Both the position numbers and the translations under genes were made by a program. Source: a virus. From it: a stretch of 64,000 bases of DNA. The notes under the pieces are model-generated. The model saw only the letters and a list, made by a program, of their open reading frames with translations. It had not been told where the DNA came from and did no database searches. Within the stretch, counting starts at the first letter, position 1. Every line of letters starts with the position of its first letter. Location of the stretch: positions 1-64,000 of the IMG/VR virus record IMGVR_UViG_3300010160_000047. One strand, 5' to 3'. This document shows positions 1 to 7,163 of the stretch, one piece after another.

Positions 1-9
1 GTTGACGGC

Positions 10-38
10 AAAAAAAAACCAGCCTAGAAAAGCCGGTT
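10..38 (-). terminator. Rho-independent terminator of the leftward recombination operon
   Basis: Read on the minus strand, AACCGGCT pairs with a partner ending in CTGGTT (one G-T wobble in the middle and one at the loop end), and a run of T residues follows (the A run at 10-18). It lies about 120 bases past the stop of the RusA gene, the last gene of the leftward operon. Confidence 0.6.
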
Positions 39-160
39 GTTCCAATATCCAAAACTAAACTGTATAAAAACTGAGAAAATACTAAGACTTTTTATGCGAG
101 GCTGCAAATTGTTTTGCCTGTAAAATACTATTGAATTTCATAATTAAATATACGAAATTT

Positions 161-628
161 TTAAACAAGTACATCAGAACTTGGTAAATTTGGTAAATTA
201 ATATTGAATTCAATCCATCCTGTTTCTTGGTTTATCCATCGCTTAGTTACTCGGACATCTGCAATGTGTTTGTCTTCCATTAATAATCCGTCAAAAAATG
301 CTTTGGCCAAATTATCCCAATCTGGTTTTTGCTGATGCAGTTTCTTATGCATATGCTCTTTTTGATATTTTTTCCAGCTTTTCGGTACAGGTATATAAAA
401 AACAATATGCCCTCCTTGTTCGGGAGGGACAAATTGTTTAGATCTTGCCATAGCAGATAAAGTTATTTTGTATGCATTATACTTCTCTAATCTCATCAAT
501 CTTTTTAATCCTGATGGTCTTAACTTATCTCTTGGAATTTTAAAAAATATTCTATCCCCTTGGGTTGCTCGGACATTAGTCTGCGGATTTATATTAAATA
601 TTACTTTCTTTTCGTTTCTCAATTTCAT
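161..628 (-). CDS. rusA: RusA-family Holliday junction resolvase
   Basis: A 155-residue protein of the RusA endodeoxyribonuclease family, which cuts Holliday junctions and other branched DNA as a homodimer. The family signature is clear: the IPVPKSW strand is followed by KPDWDNLAKAFFDGL and then a second acidic stretch (MEDKHIADVRVTKRW). The two aspartates in PDWDN and the later D give the expected metal-binding set. It is the last gene of a leftward operon with an exonuclease and an annealing protein, so it probably resolves recombination or replication intermediates before packaging. The start ATG overlaps the upstream gene by 35 bases, suggesting translational coupling. The N-terminal 40 residues (KKVIFNINPQTNVRATQGD) precede the core and are less conserved in the family. 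Confidence 0.87.
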   Translation of the reverse strand: MKLRNEKKVIFNINPQTNVRATQGDRIFFKIPRDKLRPSGLKRLMRLEKYNAYKITLSAMARSKQFVPPEQGGHIVFYIPVPKSWKKYQKEHMHKKLHQQKPDWDNLAKAFFDGLLMEDKHIADVRVTKRWINQETGWIEFNINLPNLPSSDVLV

Positions 629-779
629 TTAATGTTTTGTGCCAATGGCGATCTACCACATTGTACAAATGTACATTAATATACCCGGATATAGTTTGTC
701 CTTTGCTTTTTGAAATTAGTTTAATCCGATCCAATAGTTCTTTGTCAATCCTTACAGATTCTGTAGCATCTTGTTTCAT
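594..779 (-). CDS. Small ribbon-helix-helix-like DNA-binding protein
   Basis: A 61-residue protein. Residues 6-45 (TESVRIDKELLDRIKLISKSKG, then helix GYINVHLYNVVDRHW) fit the beta-alpha-alpha pattern of Arc/MetJ-type ribbon-helix-helix proteins, with VRID as the strand that would enter the DNA groove. Basic and polar residues dominate. It sits between the exonuclease and RusA genes, so it may regulate the operon or be an accessory DNA-binding protein. The assignment is by pattern only; no family name is claimed. Confidence 0.6.
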   Translation of the reverse strand: MKQDATESVRIDKELLDRIKLISKSKGQTISGYINVHLYNVVDRHWHKTLNEIEKRKESNI

Positions 780-791
780 TTTGTGGTAAAT

Positions 792-1538
792 TTAAGATTG
801 TTGATTAAAATTGATATGCGACAGTTCAAAATCTGCTAAATATTCTCTAGCCTTAATTACTTTCTGATAAACTTTGTGGATTGCAATCTCATCTCTTTCT
901 ACTGGGAATATTAAGACTCTTTCTTCCTTATCAATGTCATCAAAGGTCATATTCTTTTCTATCTTCAATGCTTCTTTGATATACTCTGGTGACTCATCAG
1001 ATATTACATCCATTGACTTCAATAGCCTGTATTTCTCTCCATTAATAATATGATCCGGAGTGTTTACTAAGCAGTATGCAATGTAGGATTTTGTTGCTCT
1101 AGATAGTGCCATATAGCCTTGTAATTGATAGTAATAGTTGCTGTCCAATGATTCTCCGACATTGGCCATGAATGTGAATAGATCATAACTTGATTTTATA
1201 TCTGTAATTGATGTTGCATTATGAATACTTTCGCCTTCAAAGATATCTGGAAGTCCGGTAATGTAATCATTATACAATCGTTCTTCATTCTTATAAAGCA
1301 TTTTCTTTTGTACTCTAGACAATAGGGTGATACTGTCTTCCTCAACCTCAATACCTTTCTGCATTTGCTTAGTGACAACATCTTTCTGTCTGCCATACTT
1401 CTCTTGAATGTACACGCTTTTGAGATGGGTCTTGGCCGTCTTAGATAATTCTCCTGCATCTTTAGCCGCTTTTTCTTTAGGCTCTGTCATTAGATAGCCG
1501 ATGCTGCTACATCTAATTAGGATTTCGTTCCAGTTCAT
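792..1538 (-). CDS. PDDEXK-type (YqaJ/lambda-exo-like) recombination exonuclease
   Basis: A 248-residue protein with the landmarks of PDDEXK nucleases used in phage recombination: an acidic helix (GIEVEED, about residues 63-69), YITGLPDIFEG with the first catalytic Asp, ITDIKSSYD with the D-x-K catalytic pair, and YYYQLQGYMAL matching the QLQ-Y motif of YqaJ/Cas4-like enzymes. It would degrade one strand of double-stranded ends to give 3' overhangs for the annealing protein encoded just upstream. Its start overlaps the end of that gene by four bases (ATGA), a tight operon link. The first 60 residues are lysine-rich and not otherwise assigned. Confidence 0.78.
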   Translation of the reverse strand: MNWNEILIRCSSIGYLMTEPKEKAAKDAGELSKTAKTHLKSVYIQEKYGRQKDVVTKQMQKGIEVEEDSITLLSRVQKKMLYKNEERLYNDYITGLPDIFEGESIHNATSITDIKSSYDLFTFMANVGESLDSNYYYQLQGYMALSRATKSYIAYCLVNTPDHIINGEKYRLLKSMDVISDESPEYIKEALKIEKNMTFDDIDKEERVLIFPVERDEIAIHKVYQKVIKAREYLADFELSHINFNQQS

Positions 1539-2086
1539 ACTGATAGTTGTTTTAATTTTGATTGATATTGTTTCTTTAAATTTTGAGGAATGACTAACTT
1601 ATAGGTTTCCAATTCCTTAATATCATTACACTCCTCAATTAAAATCTGCATACGCTTTTCTTCTGTAGTAGGATCAGTTCTTTCAATCTTAGCTACAGGC
1701 AATGGCGCATCATCTTTTGTACGATTTAAATCTCTGCCAAATATTCTACCTAGCTTCTTGGCGCAGGATAAAAGGATCATCGCTTCCAACCTTGGGGAAT
1801 CTGTTCTTAGATTTCCAGTCAAGATAATTCCTGCATCTCCACCACGTTTTATTTTTTCAGAAGTAAAAGGATTAGTGATTTCCATTACACCAGACCCTCT
1901 AGCCCATTTTCTTCCAAATAACGTAGTGGTTACTTCAAAAGACCATTGACCTAGGAATACATTATCCAACAAGGTTTGGATATGTGAAATCGGAAGGTAT
2001 AAACTCCCATCATCATTCTTTCTGGTTGCTGTTGCATCTGGATCTTGATTCATATCCAAGATAAATTGCTTTAATTGTTCATTCAT
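1535..2086 (-). CDS. Single-strand annealing protein (Rad52/Erf-like)
   Basis: A 183-residue protein resembling the Rad52/Erf group of phage single-strand annealing proteins: YLPISHIQTLLDNVF followed by GQWSFEV near residues 30-55, a beta-rich centre, a GGDAGIILTG turn, and a basic helix LSCAKKLGRIFGRDLN at about 110-125. Such proteins coat resected 3' single strands and anneal them to complementary DNA. It is coupled to the exonuclease gene by an ATGA overlap, the classic exonuclease/annealing pair. The C-terminal 50 residues are a charged, probably flexible tail. Rad52 versus Erf assignment is uncertain. Confidence 0.68.
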   Translation of the reverse strand: MNEQLKQFILDMNQDPDATATRKNDDGSLYLPISHIQTLLDNVFLGQWSFEVTTTLFGRKWARGSGVMEITNPFTSEKIKRGGDAGIILTGNLRTDSPRLEAMILLSCAKKLGRIFGRDLNRTKDDAPLPVAKIERTDPTTEEKRMQILIEECNDIKELETYKLVIPQNLKKQYQSKLKQLSV

Positions 2087-2262
2087 TTTTCTAGAGTTTT
2101 GCTTAATAATTCTGTTGCAGTTAAAAGTAGTTTGTTAACGTACTTCAGACGTTCAATCTCTTTGTTGTTTAATTTTTTTTTGATAACAATGTTGAATAAA
2201 ATGTCCGTTACCACAGACAAATCCTCTAGCAATTCAATGTCAACCGTTACTTTTTTAGCCAT
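2083..2262 (-). CDS. Small hypothetical protein, first gene of the recombination operon
   Basis: A 59-residue helical, charged protein (MAKKVTVDIELLEDLSV...) of unknown function. The ATG at 2262 is preferred over the in-frame GTG at 2301, because that GTG lies inside the -7 promoter box and could not be transcribed from it. Its stop overlaps the start of the annealing-protein gene, so it leads the operon. The long amphipathic helix suggests a small oligomeric or partner-binding protein; nothing more can be read from it. Confidence 0.62.
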   Translation of the reverse strand: MAKKVTVDIELLEDLSVVTDILFNIVIKKKLNNKEIERLKYVNKLLLTATELLSKTLEK

Positions 2263-2289
2263 AGTTTTGTTTTTTGGATGAATAATAAG

Positions 2290-2319
2290 CAAATATACCA
2301 CTCTTTACCACAACGCAAA
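2290..2319 (-). promoter_or_regulatory. Bacteroidota-type promoter of the leftward recombination operon
   Basis: On the minus strand, TTTG (2319-2316) is followed after exactly 18 bases by TATATTTG (2297-2290), matching the TTTG / TAnnTTTG consensus of the primary sigma factor in Bacteroidota. The expected start point is near 2283, about 20 bases before the ATG at 2262. Confidence 0.75.
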
Positions 2320-2800
2320 ATAATATTACTCATTTTGTATTTTCATTAACTTATCTCCCCTACATTTCGCCAACCAAATAATAAAAGAAAACCAACCACA
2401 CCCTCCCTTTACAAAAAATTTTCTCTAGCAACGCACTTGGCTAGGTGTACGCCGGGGAAATTGTAACGTGGCCGCCATTGGGCTTTCGTTTAACTTTACC
2501 GGGTGGCCTAACTTTTCCGCTTTGTTTGTTGTCGTAGTTGGATCTTATTACTTTGTTGCTGTGGTTGGGTTGGGCTGTGGGGTGGGTTAAACTTTTTTTG
2601 TTGCCATATCTTTTTTAATCTGCTTAGTTCGTATCACTTGCTTTGTCTCTCGCTTTGGTTGGGTATGGTAGGCTGTAGAGGGGATTGTTAATTGTTTGTA
2701 GCCATTATCTGCCACCTAGCAGTAGGATGGTGGCTTATTAAATTTTTATAGCCTAGAATAGCCTAAAAACCTGCGTAATATTTTTATTGTATTTTTTTTT
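2320..2800. other. Non-coding region with a sharp base-skew switch; origin candidate
   Basis: No credible gene lies between the divergent operons. From about 2345 to 2425 the + strand is rich in C and A (CTCCCC, CCAACCAAA, CCAACCACACCCTCCC). From about 2455 to 2700 it becomes strikingly G- and T-rich (TTGGGTTGGGCTGTGGGGTG), with a higher GC content than the rest of the window. A small hairpin pairs GCCACC (2711-2716) with GGTGGC (2729-2734). A skew switch between divergent units next to early genes suits a replication origin, but no initiator-binding repeats were identified. Confidence 0.4.
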
Positions 2801-2810
2801 AAGAAATAAA

Positions 2811-2842
2811 TTTGGAAAATAAATTACCACAATTTACCTTTG
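2811..2842 (+). promoter_or_regulatory. Bacteroidota-type promoter of the rightward early operon
   Basis: TTTG (2811-2814) is followed after 20 bases by TACCTTTG (2835-2842), an exact -7 consensus. The expected start is near 2849, leaving a leader of about 60 bases before the first ATG at 2910. It is back-to-back with the leftward promoter at 2290-2319. Confidence 0.75.
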
Positions 2843-2909
2843 AGTAACAATTAGTAATATTTAGTAACTTAAAAAAGAGCATTTATTTTCATTCCGTAAC
2901 AAATCGTAA

Positions 2910-3134
2910 ATGGGTAAATTTGATAAAAAAGAAGTCTGCGAATATTGCGAGGAAAAAATGAACGCAATATATAGAAACAAAAGGTTTTGCTCTACCAAAT
3001 GTAGGGTCTACTGGAACAGAGCAAATAGAAATATACAAGTTTTGCCTACTCCTGTAATAATTAAAGAAGCTCCTATAGTTAATAATATATCATTTTGGCA
3101 GAAAATGAGAAACAAGAAAAATGGAATAAAATGA
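2910..3134 (+). CDS. Small zinc-finger protein
   Basis: A 74-residue basic protein. Residues about 11-33 hold two cysteine pairs (CEYC, then CSTKC, in the order CEYC...NKRFCSTKCR) followed by WNRANRN, a layout common in small phage zinc-ribbon proteins that bind DNA or other proteins. It is the first gene after the rightward promoter, so it is probably made early. The C-terminal half is not recognisable. Its stop overlaps the next small ATG (ATGA). Confidence 0.7.
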   Translation: MGKFDKKEVCEYCEEKMNAIYRNKRFCSTKCRVYWNRANRNIQVLPTPVIIKEAPIVNNISFWQKMRNKKNGIK

Positions 3135-3196
3135 AATGGAATCCATCAGATGGGATAGAAGATCCCGAAGAAATGCAAGACAATAATTTAAAATAA
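3131..3196 (+). CDS. Possible 21-residue leader-like peptide
   Basis: An ATG overlaps the stop of the zinc-finger gene (ATGA) and opens a 21-codon frame (MKWNPSDGIEDPEEMQDNNLK) that ends six bases before the next gene. The acidic peptide has no recognisable motif. The tight spacing on both sides argues that it is translated, but a frame this short could occur by chance. Confidence 0.35.
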   Translation: MKWNPSDGIEDPEEMQDNNLK

Positions 3197-3201
3197 TAAC
3201 T

Positions 3202-3576
3202 ATGACATCAATAGAATGGTTAATAGAACAATTAATGGAAAGAGGTTTCCAAGAAAAGAATTTTGAAATTCTTAACCAAGCCAAACTCATACACAAGCAA
3301 GAGATAATAGATGCTTATACTATTGGAAGCTACGATATGGCAGAAAAAGAATTTAAACCTGAACAATACTATCAAGAAACATTTGTAAGTAAGGGAAGTG
3401 ATAACCATATTTCTGACATCAGCAAAATGGTAGAAGTTCCCCAACAAGAAATATCAGATGAAGAAATAGAGAAATCAGCAAATTATTTTTATCCATTATT
3501 AGGAGAACAAAGTAAAAAGGCATTATGGATAAATGGTTGTAAATGGTATAGAGAACAATTAAAAACTAAAACATAA
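3202..3576 (+). CDS. Hypothetical early protein, 124 residues
   Basis: Not recognised as a named family. It begins MTSIEWLIEQLMERGF and has a middle with KEFKPEQYYQETF. Short phage proteins that start with 'TSIEWL' and carry 'AKEMEKEQ...FA.....YY.ETF'-like stretches are common in Bacteroidota phages and prophages, with no known function. The C-terminus (LLGEQSKKALWINGCKWYREQL) is helical and Trp-rich. It lies in the rightward early operon between small genes. Confidence 0.6.
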   Translation: MTSIEWLIEQLMERGFQEKNFEILNQAKLIHKQEIIDAYTIGSYDMAEKEFKPEQYYQETFVSKGSDNHISDISKMVEVPQQEISDEEIEKSANYFYPLLGEQSKKALWINGCKWYREQLKTKT

Positions 3577-3581
3577 ATAAA

Positions 3582-3761
3582 ATGGATGCACTACAACAAT
3601 TTCAAGACATCTGCGACATTGCAGACAGAAACTATCTAAATATGTTTGATACAAGAATTATCAAATGCAAACAAGAGATAGAGATGAAACAAAGCGAACT
3701 AAAACATTGGGAGCAGATGAAGGAAATATATTTAGAAAACAAGAAGGATGTTAAAGGTTAA
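3582..3761 (+). CDS. Hypothetical 59-residue coiled-coil protein
   Basis: An ATG five bases after the previous stop opens a 59-codon frame. The product (MDALQQFQDICDIADRNYLN...) is almost entirely helical and charged, with a heptad-like stretch KQEIEMKQSELKHWEQMKEI suggesting a short coiled coil. The A-rich leader AAATAAAATG fits the other genes of this operon. Function unknown. Confidence 0.55.
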   Translation: MDALQQFQDICDIADRNYLNMFDTRIIKCKQEIEMKQSELKHWEQMKEIYLENKKDVKG

Positions 3762-3799
3762 TTTTATTTCTTATTCATACAATAATTAAAATAAAAAAA

Positions 3800-3907
3800 A
3801 TGAACCAGCAAAAAATACAAAACAAAGAAAAATTCATAAGCCTATTAGTATGGGCATCTATCATTTGTATCGCTGTTGTCAGCTTGGGGCTGATATTTAA
3901 GATATGA
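3800..3907 (+). CDS. Small single-pass membrane protein, 35 residues
   Basis: The frame starts after a typical leader (AAAATAAAAAAAATG). Residues 12-34 (FISLLVWASIICIAVVSLGL) form one clear hydrophobic segment behind a charged N-terminus (NQQKIQNKEK). The stop overlaps the next ATG (ATGA). It could be a small inner-membrane effector of early infection. Function unknown. Confidence 0.5.
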   Translation: MNQQKIQNKEKFISLLVWASIICIAVVSLGLIFKI

Positions 3908-4071
3908 ATAGACATAAATGGTCGGTACTAGACGTATGTGAAAGATGTTCATTAGAAAGAAAAAATATAATGAATGTTATGGGAAAATATATCTCTCATT
4001 ATAAAGTAAATAAATTATGGACTAAAATAAGACCTTTATGTATAACAAAAATTCCCAAACAAGATAATTAA
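3904..4071 (+). CDS. Hypothetical 55-residue basic protein
   Basis: Overlaps the membrane-peptide gene by four bases. The product (MNRHKWSVLDVCERCSLERKN...) is strongly basic with a CERC pair near residue 12 and a later single Cys, so partial zinc binding is conceivable. No family is recognised. Confidence 0.5.
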   Translation: MNRHKWSVLDVCERCSLERKNIMNVMGKYISHYKVNKLWTKIRPLCITKIPKQDN

Positions 4072-4102
4072 AAAATACTATTAACCAAGCAATATTTTAA
4101 TA

Positions 4103-4450
4103 ATGAATAAAAAAGAAAGTTTTGCTGACAATACCTATAGTTTAGCAAAAGGAATGCATCACATTAATTTAGCCAAGATGTATTTTGAAGATGTAAGATT
4201 TGGAACTACAAGCGAAATTAAAATGGTATTTAACCAGTACATACAAAAATGTGATTGGATAATGAATAATTTAAAGCACCGATTAAGTGAAGAAAATAGA
4301 AAAAATTTACAAATTGAATTAGATGATTCAATATCTTTTGAAGCAATTAATGATAAATTAGTCCGGCTAGATAGCAATCAAAGATTATTATTAGAATCTA
4401 TTATTGATAGTTTAATTAAAGGAGAAGAAATAAAAGTAGTAGAAAATTAA
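4103..4450 (+). CDS. Hypothetical early protein, 115 residues
   Basis: An all-helical, charged protein (MNKKESFADNTYSLAKGMHH...) without recognisable motifs. It ends ten bases before the methyltransferase start and shares its operon, so it may be expressed together with it. No evidence ties it to modification. Confidence 0.6.
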   Translation: MNKKESFADNTYSLAKGMHHINLAKMYFEDVRFGTTSEIKMVFNQYIQKCDWIMNNLKHRLSEENRKNLQIELDDSISFEAINDKLVRLDSNQRLLLESIIDSLIKGEEIKVVEN

Positions 4451-4460
4451 AATAAAAAAC

Positions 4461-5933
4461 ATGAATGTACTTTCTTTATTTGATGGAATGTCCTGCGGTA
4501 GACAAGCTTTAGAAAGAGCAGGTATAGAGGTTGATAAATATTTTGCTTCTGAAATTGATAAATATGCCATTACAGTTACAATGGCTAATTATCTAGATAC
4601 AATTCAATTAGGATCAGTAGTAAATGTTGATGGGCATTCTTTACCTAAAATTGATTTACTTATTGGTGGATCACCTTGCCAATCATTTTCATTTGCCGGT
4701 AAAAGGAAAGGAATGAGTACAAAAGATGAACAAGAAATATTGACTCTTGAGCATTATTTGCAATTAAAATCAGAAGGATTTGAATTTGAAGGTCAATCTT
4801 ATTTGTTTTGGGAATATATGCGATTGCTAAATGAGTTAAGGCAAAAAAACCCGAAAGTTTGTTTTCTTTTAGAGAATGTTGAGATGGGTGAAAAATGGGA
4901 AAAGGTATTAAGCAAAGCAATTGGAATAAATGGTATTCATATTAATTCATCTCTTGTTTCTGCACAAAATCGTAAACGTATTTATTGGACTAATATTGGA
5001 ATGCGTCCTGCTGGATTATTTGGTGATATGCAAAGTATAATTGAACAACCAAAAAATAAAAATATTTTATTAAAAGACATACTTGAACATGAAGTAGATA
5101 AAAAATATTATTTAAGTGAAAAACTTATTGCAGGATTTGAAAAACACAAAATAAGACATGATGAGAAAGGAACTGGTTTTGGATTTAAGCCTAAAGAAGA
5201 AAATCAAAAAGGAAATTCATTAAGAGCAAACGCATCAATTTGTGCTACTGATAATATGCTTATAGTACATAACACACAAAAAAGAAGTGCAGATAGGCCA
5301 TCTATTCAAAAAAATAAAAACGCTGGTGGTAGTGGACATTTATCAAGAACGGATGGCAAAACATATAGTTTAGATACAGGAAATACAAATGCTATTGAAA
5401 TAAAATATCAAAATGAAATTGAAAAATCTTTATTAAATGAAAAAGCAACAACAATTGATGCAAGTTATTACAAAGGCTTTGGAGTAAGAAATGGAACTTG
5501 TAGGCAAGTTGTTCAAGTAAGTACAAATAATAAATCAAATGGAGGAACTCAACCATATCAACAAGATAGAATTTATGATATTGATGGCATAAGTCCTGCA
5601 CTAACAAGTCAACTGCCGAAAGGAAGTTCAATGATTTATTTAAATGAAAATCAACAGAAAAAATTTAACCCAACTATAAATTCAGATAAAGCAAATACAT
5701 TAACACTTGCTCAAGGAAGAGCAGGAAGTAGTGATGAATATATGGACGCAGTTAGTAAGATTGCTAATATTACTTCACGCATTCGCAGATTAACTCCAAT
5801 AGAATGCGAACGATTGCAAACAGTTCCAGATAACTATACTAACTATGTTTCAGATAGCCAACGATACAAAATGCTAGGTAATGGATGGACAATTTCTGTG
5901 ATATCTCACATTTTTTCTTATATAAACAAATAA
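4461..5933 (+). CDS. C5-cytosine DNA methyltransferase with an expanded recognition region
   Basis: A 490-residue enzyme that transfers methyl groups from S-adenosylmethionine to cytosine C5. Motif I (LSLFDGMSCGRQALERAG), motif IV (GGSPCQSFS, catalytic Cys73), motif VI (ENV at 138-140), motif VIII (QNRKRIYW, about 168-175), motif IX (RIRRLTPIECERLQ, about 439-452) and motif X (LGNGWTISVI) are all present, so it looks active. The target-recognition stretch between VIII and IX is about 260 residues and holds several look-alike modules (KATTIDASYYKG, GISPALTSQLPKG, KANTLTLAQGRAG), an arrangement seen in other phage C5 enzymes. It probably protects phage DNA from host restriction. It is followed after three bases by a PAPS-reductase-like gene. 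Confidence 0.93.
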   Translation: MNVLSLFDGMSCGRQALERAGIEVDKYFASEIDKYAITVTMANYLDTIQLGSVVNVDGHSLPKIDLLIGGSPCQSFSFAGKRKGMSTKDEQEILTLEHYLQLKSEGFEFEGQSYLFWEYMRLLNELRQKNPKVCFLLENVEMGEKWEKVLSKAIGINGIHINSSLVSAQNRKRIYWTNIGMRPAGLFGDMQSIIEQPKNKNILLKDILEHEVDKKYYLSEKLIAGFEKHKIRHDEKGTGFGFKPKEENQKGNSLRANASICATDNMLIVHNTQKRSADRPSIQKNKNAGGSGHLSRTDGKTYSLDTGNTNAIEIKYQNEIEKSLLNEKATTIDASYYKGFGVRNGTCRQVVQVSTNNKSNGGTQPYQQDRIYDIDGISPALTSQLPKGSSMIYLNENQQKKFNPTINSDKANTLTLAQGRAGSSDEYMDAVSKIANITSRIRRLTPIECERLQTVPDNYTNYVSDSQRYKMLGNGWTISVISHIFSYINK

Positions 5934-5936
5934 ATT

Positions 5937-6677
5937 ATGCAGAGAGTAATAAATTTTAGTGGTGGAAAAACTAGTGCTTATATGACTATTCACACTTATC
6001 AGCCGGGAGATTTGGTTATATTTTGTGATACCGGCAGAGAGCATGAAAAGACTTATAAATTCATTAATGATTTTGAAGCACATGAAAATATCCCAATTAT
6101 AAGGCTTAAATACATGGATCAAGAAAACCCATTTGATTTTTTATTGGCTAGAAAAAATTATAAAGTTATTCCTAATCGTATGAAACGGATTTGTACAGTT
6201 GAGTTAAAAGTAAAAACCTGTAAAAGATATTTAAAAACATTAGGTATACTTAGATTTGAAAATTTTATTGGCTTCAGATCAGATGAACCACTTAGAATTA
6301 AAAGACACGTTGAAAGATTCAAGAAAGTTAAAACTCAATTTCCACTATATGAAAAAGGAATAGATAAGCCAATGATTAATGATTTTTGGTCAAAAAAACT
6401 TTATAATTTAGAAATACCATCTATTTTAGGTAATTGTGATCTTTGTTTTATGAAAGGAAAGAATGCCATAATAAGTATCCTATCGGTATATCCAGAACTT
6501 GCAGATAAATGGATTGCTGATGAAGAAAAAGCACAAGTAAATGGTATGGGTGGTGGTCATCGTTATTTTACCGATGTAGATTATAAAACTCTTAAACAAA
6601 TTGCTCAAAACAATCTCTTTAAACCTACTGATTTAAATGAAGTTGCCCCTGCATTTAATTGCGCTTGTACCACTTAA
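5937..6677 (+). CDS. PAPS-reductase/DndC-like ATP pyrophosphatase
   Basis: A 246-residue protein of the adenine-nucleotide alpha-hydrolase superfamily. The N-terminal FSGGKTSAY is the PP-loop that binds ATP pyrophosphate. CDTGREHEKTY and the central arginine-rich strand follow PAPS-reductase-like folds. Three cysteine groups (RICTVELKVKTC, NCDLCFMKGK, and the C-terminal NCACTT) could hold an iron-sulfur cluster or shuttle sulfur, as in DndC and tRNA-thiolation relatives. True PAPS reductases act in sulfate assimilation, which is an unlikely need for a phage. The position three bases after a DNA methyltransferase suggests a nucleic-acid modification role, but this is inference. Confidence 0.82.
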   Translation: MQRVINFSGGKTSAYMTIHTYQPGDLVIFCDTGREHEKTYKFINDFEAHENIPIIRLKYMDQENPFDFLLARKNYKVIPNRMKRICTVELKVKTCKRYLKTLGILRFENFIGFRSDEPLRIKRHVERFKKVKTQFPLYEKGIDKPMINDFWSKKLYNLEIPSILGNCDLCFMKGKNAIISILSVYPELADKWIADEEKAQVNGMGGGHRYFTDVDYKTLKQIAQNNLFKPTDLNEVAPAFNCACTT

Positions 6678-6686
6678 AAAAATAAA

Positions 6687-6911
6687 ATGAATTTTGGAAA
6701 ATATAAAAAAGCAAAGTATCAGTTAGTAATTGATACTAAAGTTGTATATTTTTTTGTAACTACAATACATTCAGAAGAAGAGTGTATAGAAATATTAAAA
6801 GAAGAAGCTAAATTTCATCGTACATCAATGAAAAGATATTATTCCATAAATAAAAAAGAAGATACATCAAACAGGACTCTTTTTATGGGAAAATTAGAAC
6901 CATTAGGGTAA
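6687..6911 (+). CDS. Hypothetical 74-residue protein, end of the early operon
   Basis: A small alpha/beta protein (MNFGKYKKAKYQLVID...) with a basic N-terminus and the helix SEEECIEILKEEAKFH. It starts nine bases after the PAPS-reductase-like gene and its end overlaps, tail to tail, the end of the leftward gene at 6903-7157. No family recognised and no terminator hairpin seen. Confidence 0.55.
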   Translation: MNFGKYKKAKYQLVIDTKVVYFFVTTIHSEEECIEILKEEAKFHRTSMKRYYSINKKEDTSNRTLFMGKLEPLG

Positions 6912-7157
6912 TACTTTTTCTTCTAAAATAAGTGTTTGGTCAGTCCCATTTTCCATTACACTTATTCTATTTTTTTTTACAACTATTTTTAATTTGCCTA
7001 AGGTAAATGGAAATTCTGAAGCTTTGCAAATAATATAACCAGCTATATCATTTAATAAAAATTGATTTGATCCTTCATTATTTAATGCTGCTACATTAGC
7101 AATATCTTTATTTAATAAACCAGGTTTTAAAAATATTATAGATAATTCTGTTTTCAT
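6903..7157 (-). CDS. Hypothetical 84-residue protein
   Basis: Last gene of the leftward replication unit. The product (MKTELSIIFLKPGLLNKDIANVAAL...) appears to be a small mixed alpha/beta domain. It begins seven bases after the NinG-like gene and converges with the rightward early operon over nine shared bases. No recognised family. Confidence 0.55.
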   Translation of the reverse strand: MKTELSIIFLKPGLLNKDIANVAALNNEGSNQFLLNDIAGYIICKASEFPFTLGKLKIVVKKNRISVMENGTDQTLILEEKVLP

Positions 7158-7163
7158 TTTTTA

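Noticed and set aside
2263-2301. A GTG start at 2301 for the first recombination-operon gene
   Set aside because: It would place the start codon inside the -7 promoter box; the ATG at 2262 follows the expected transcription start.
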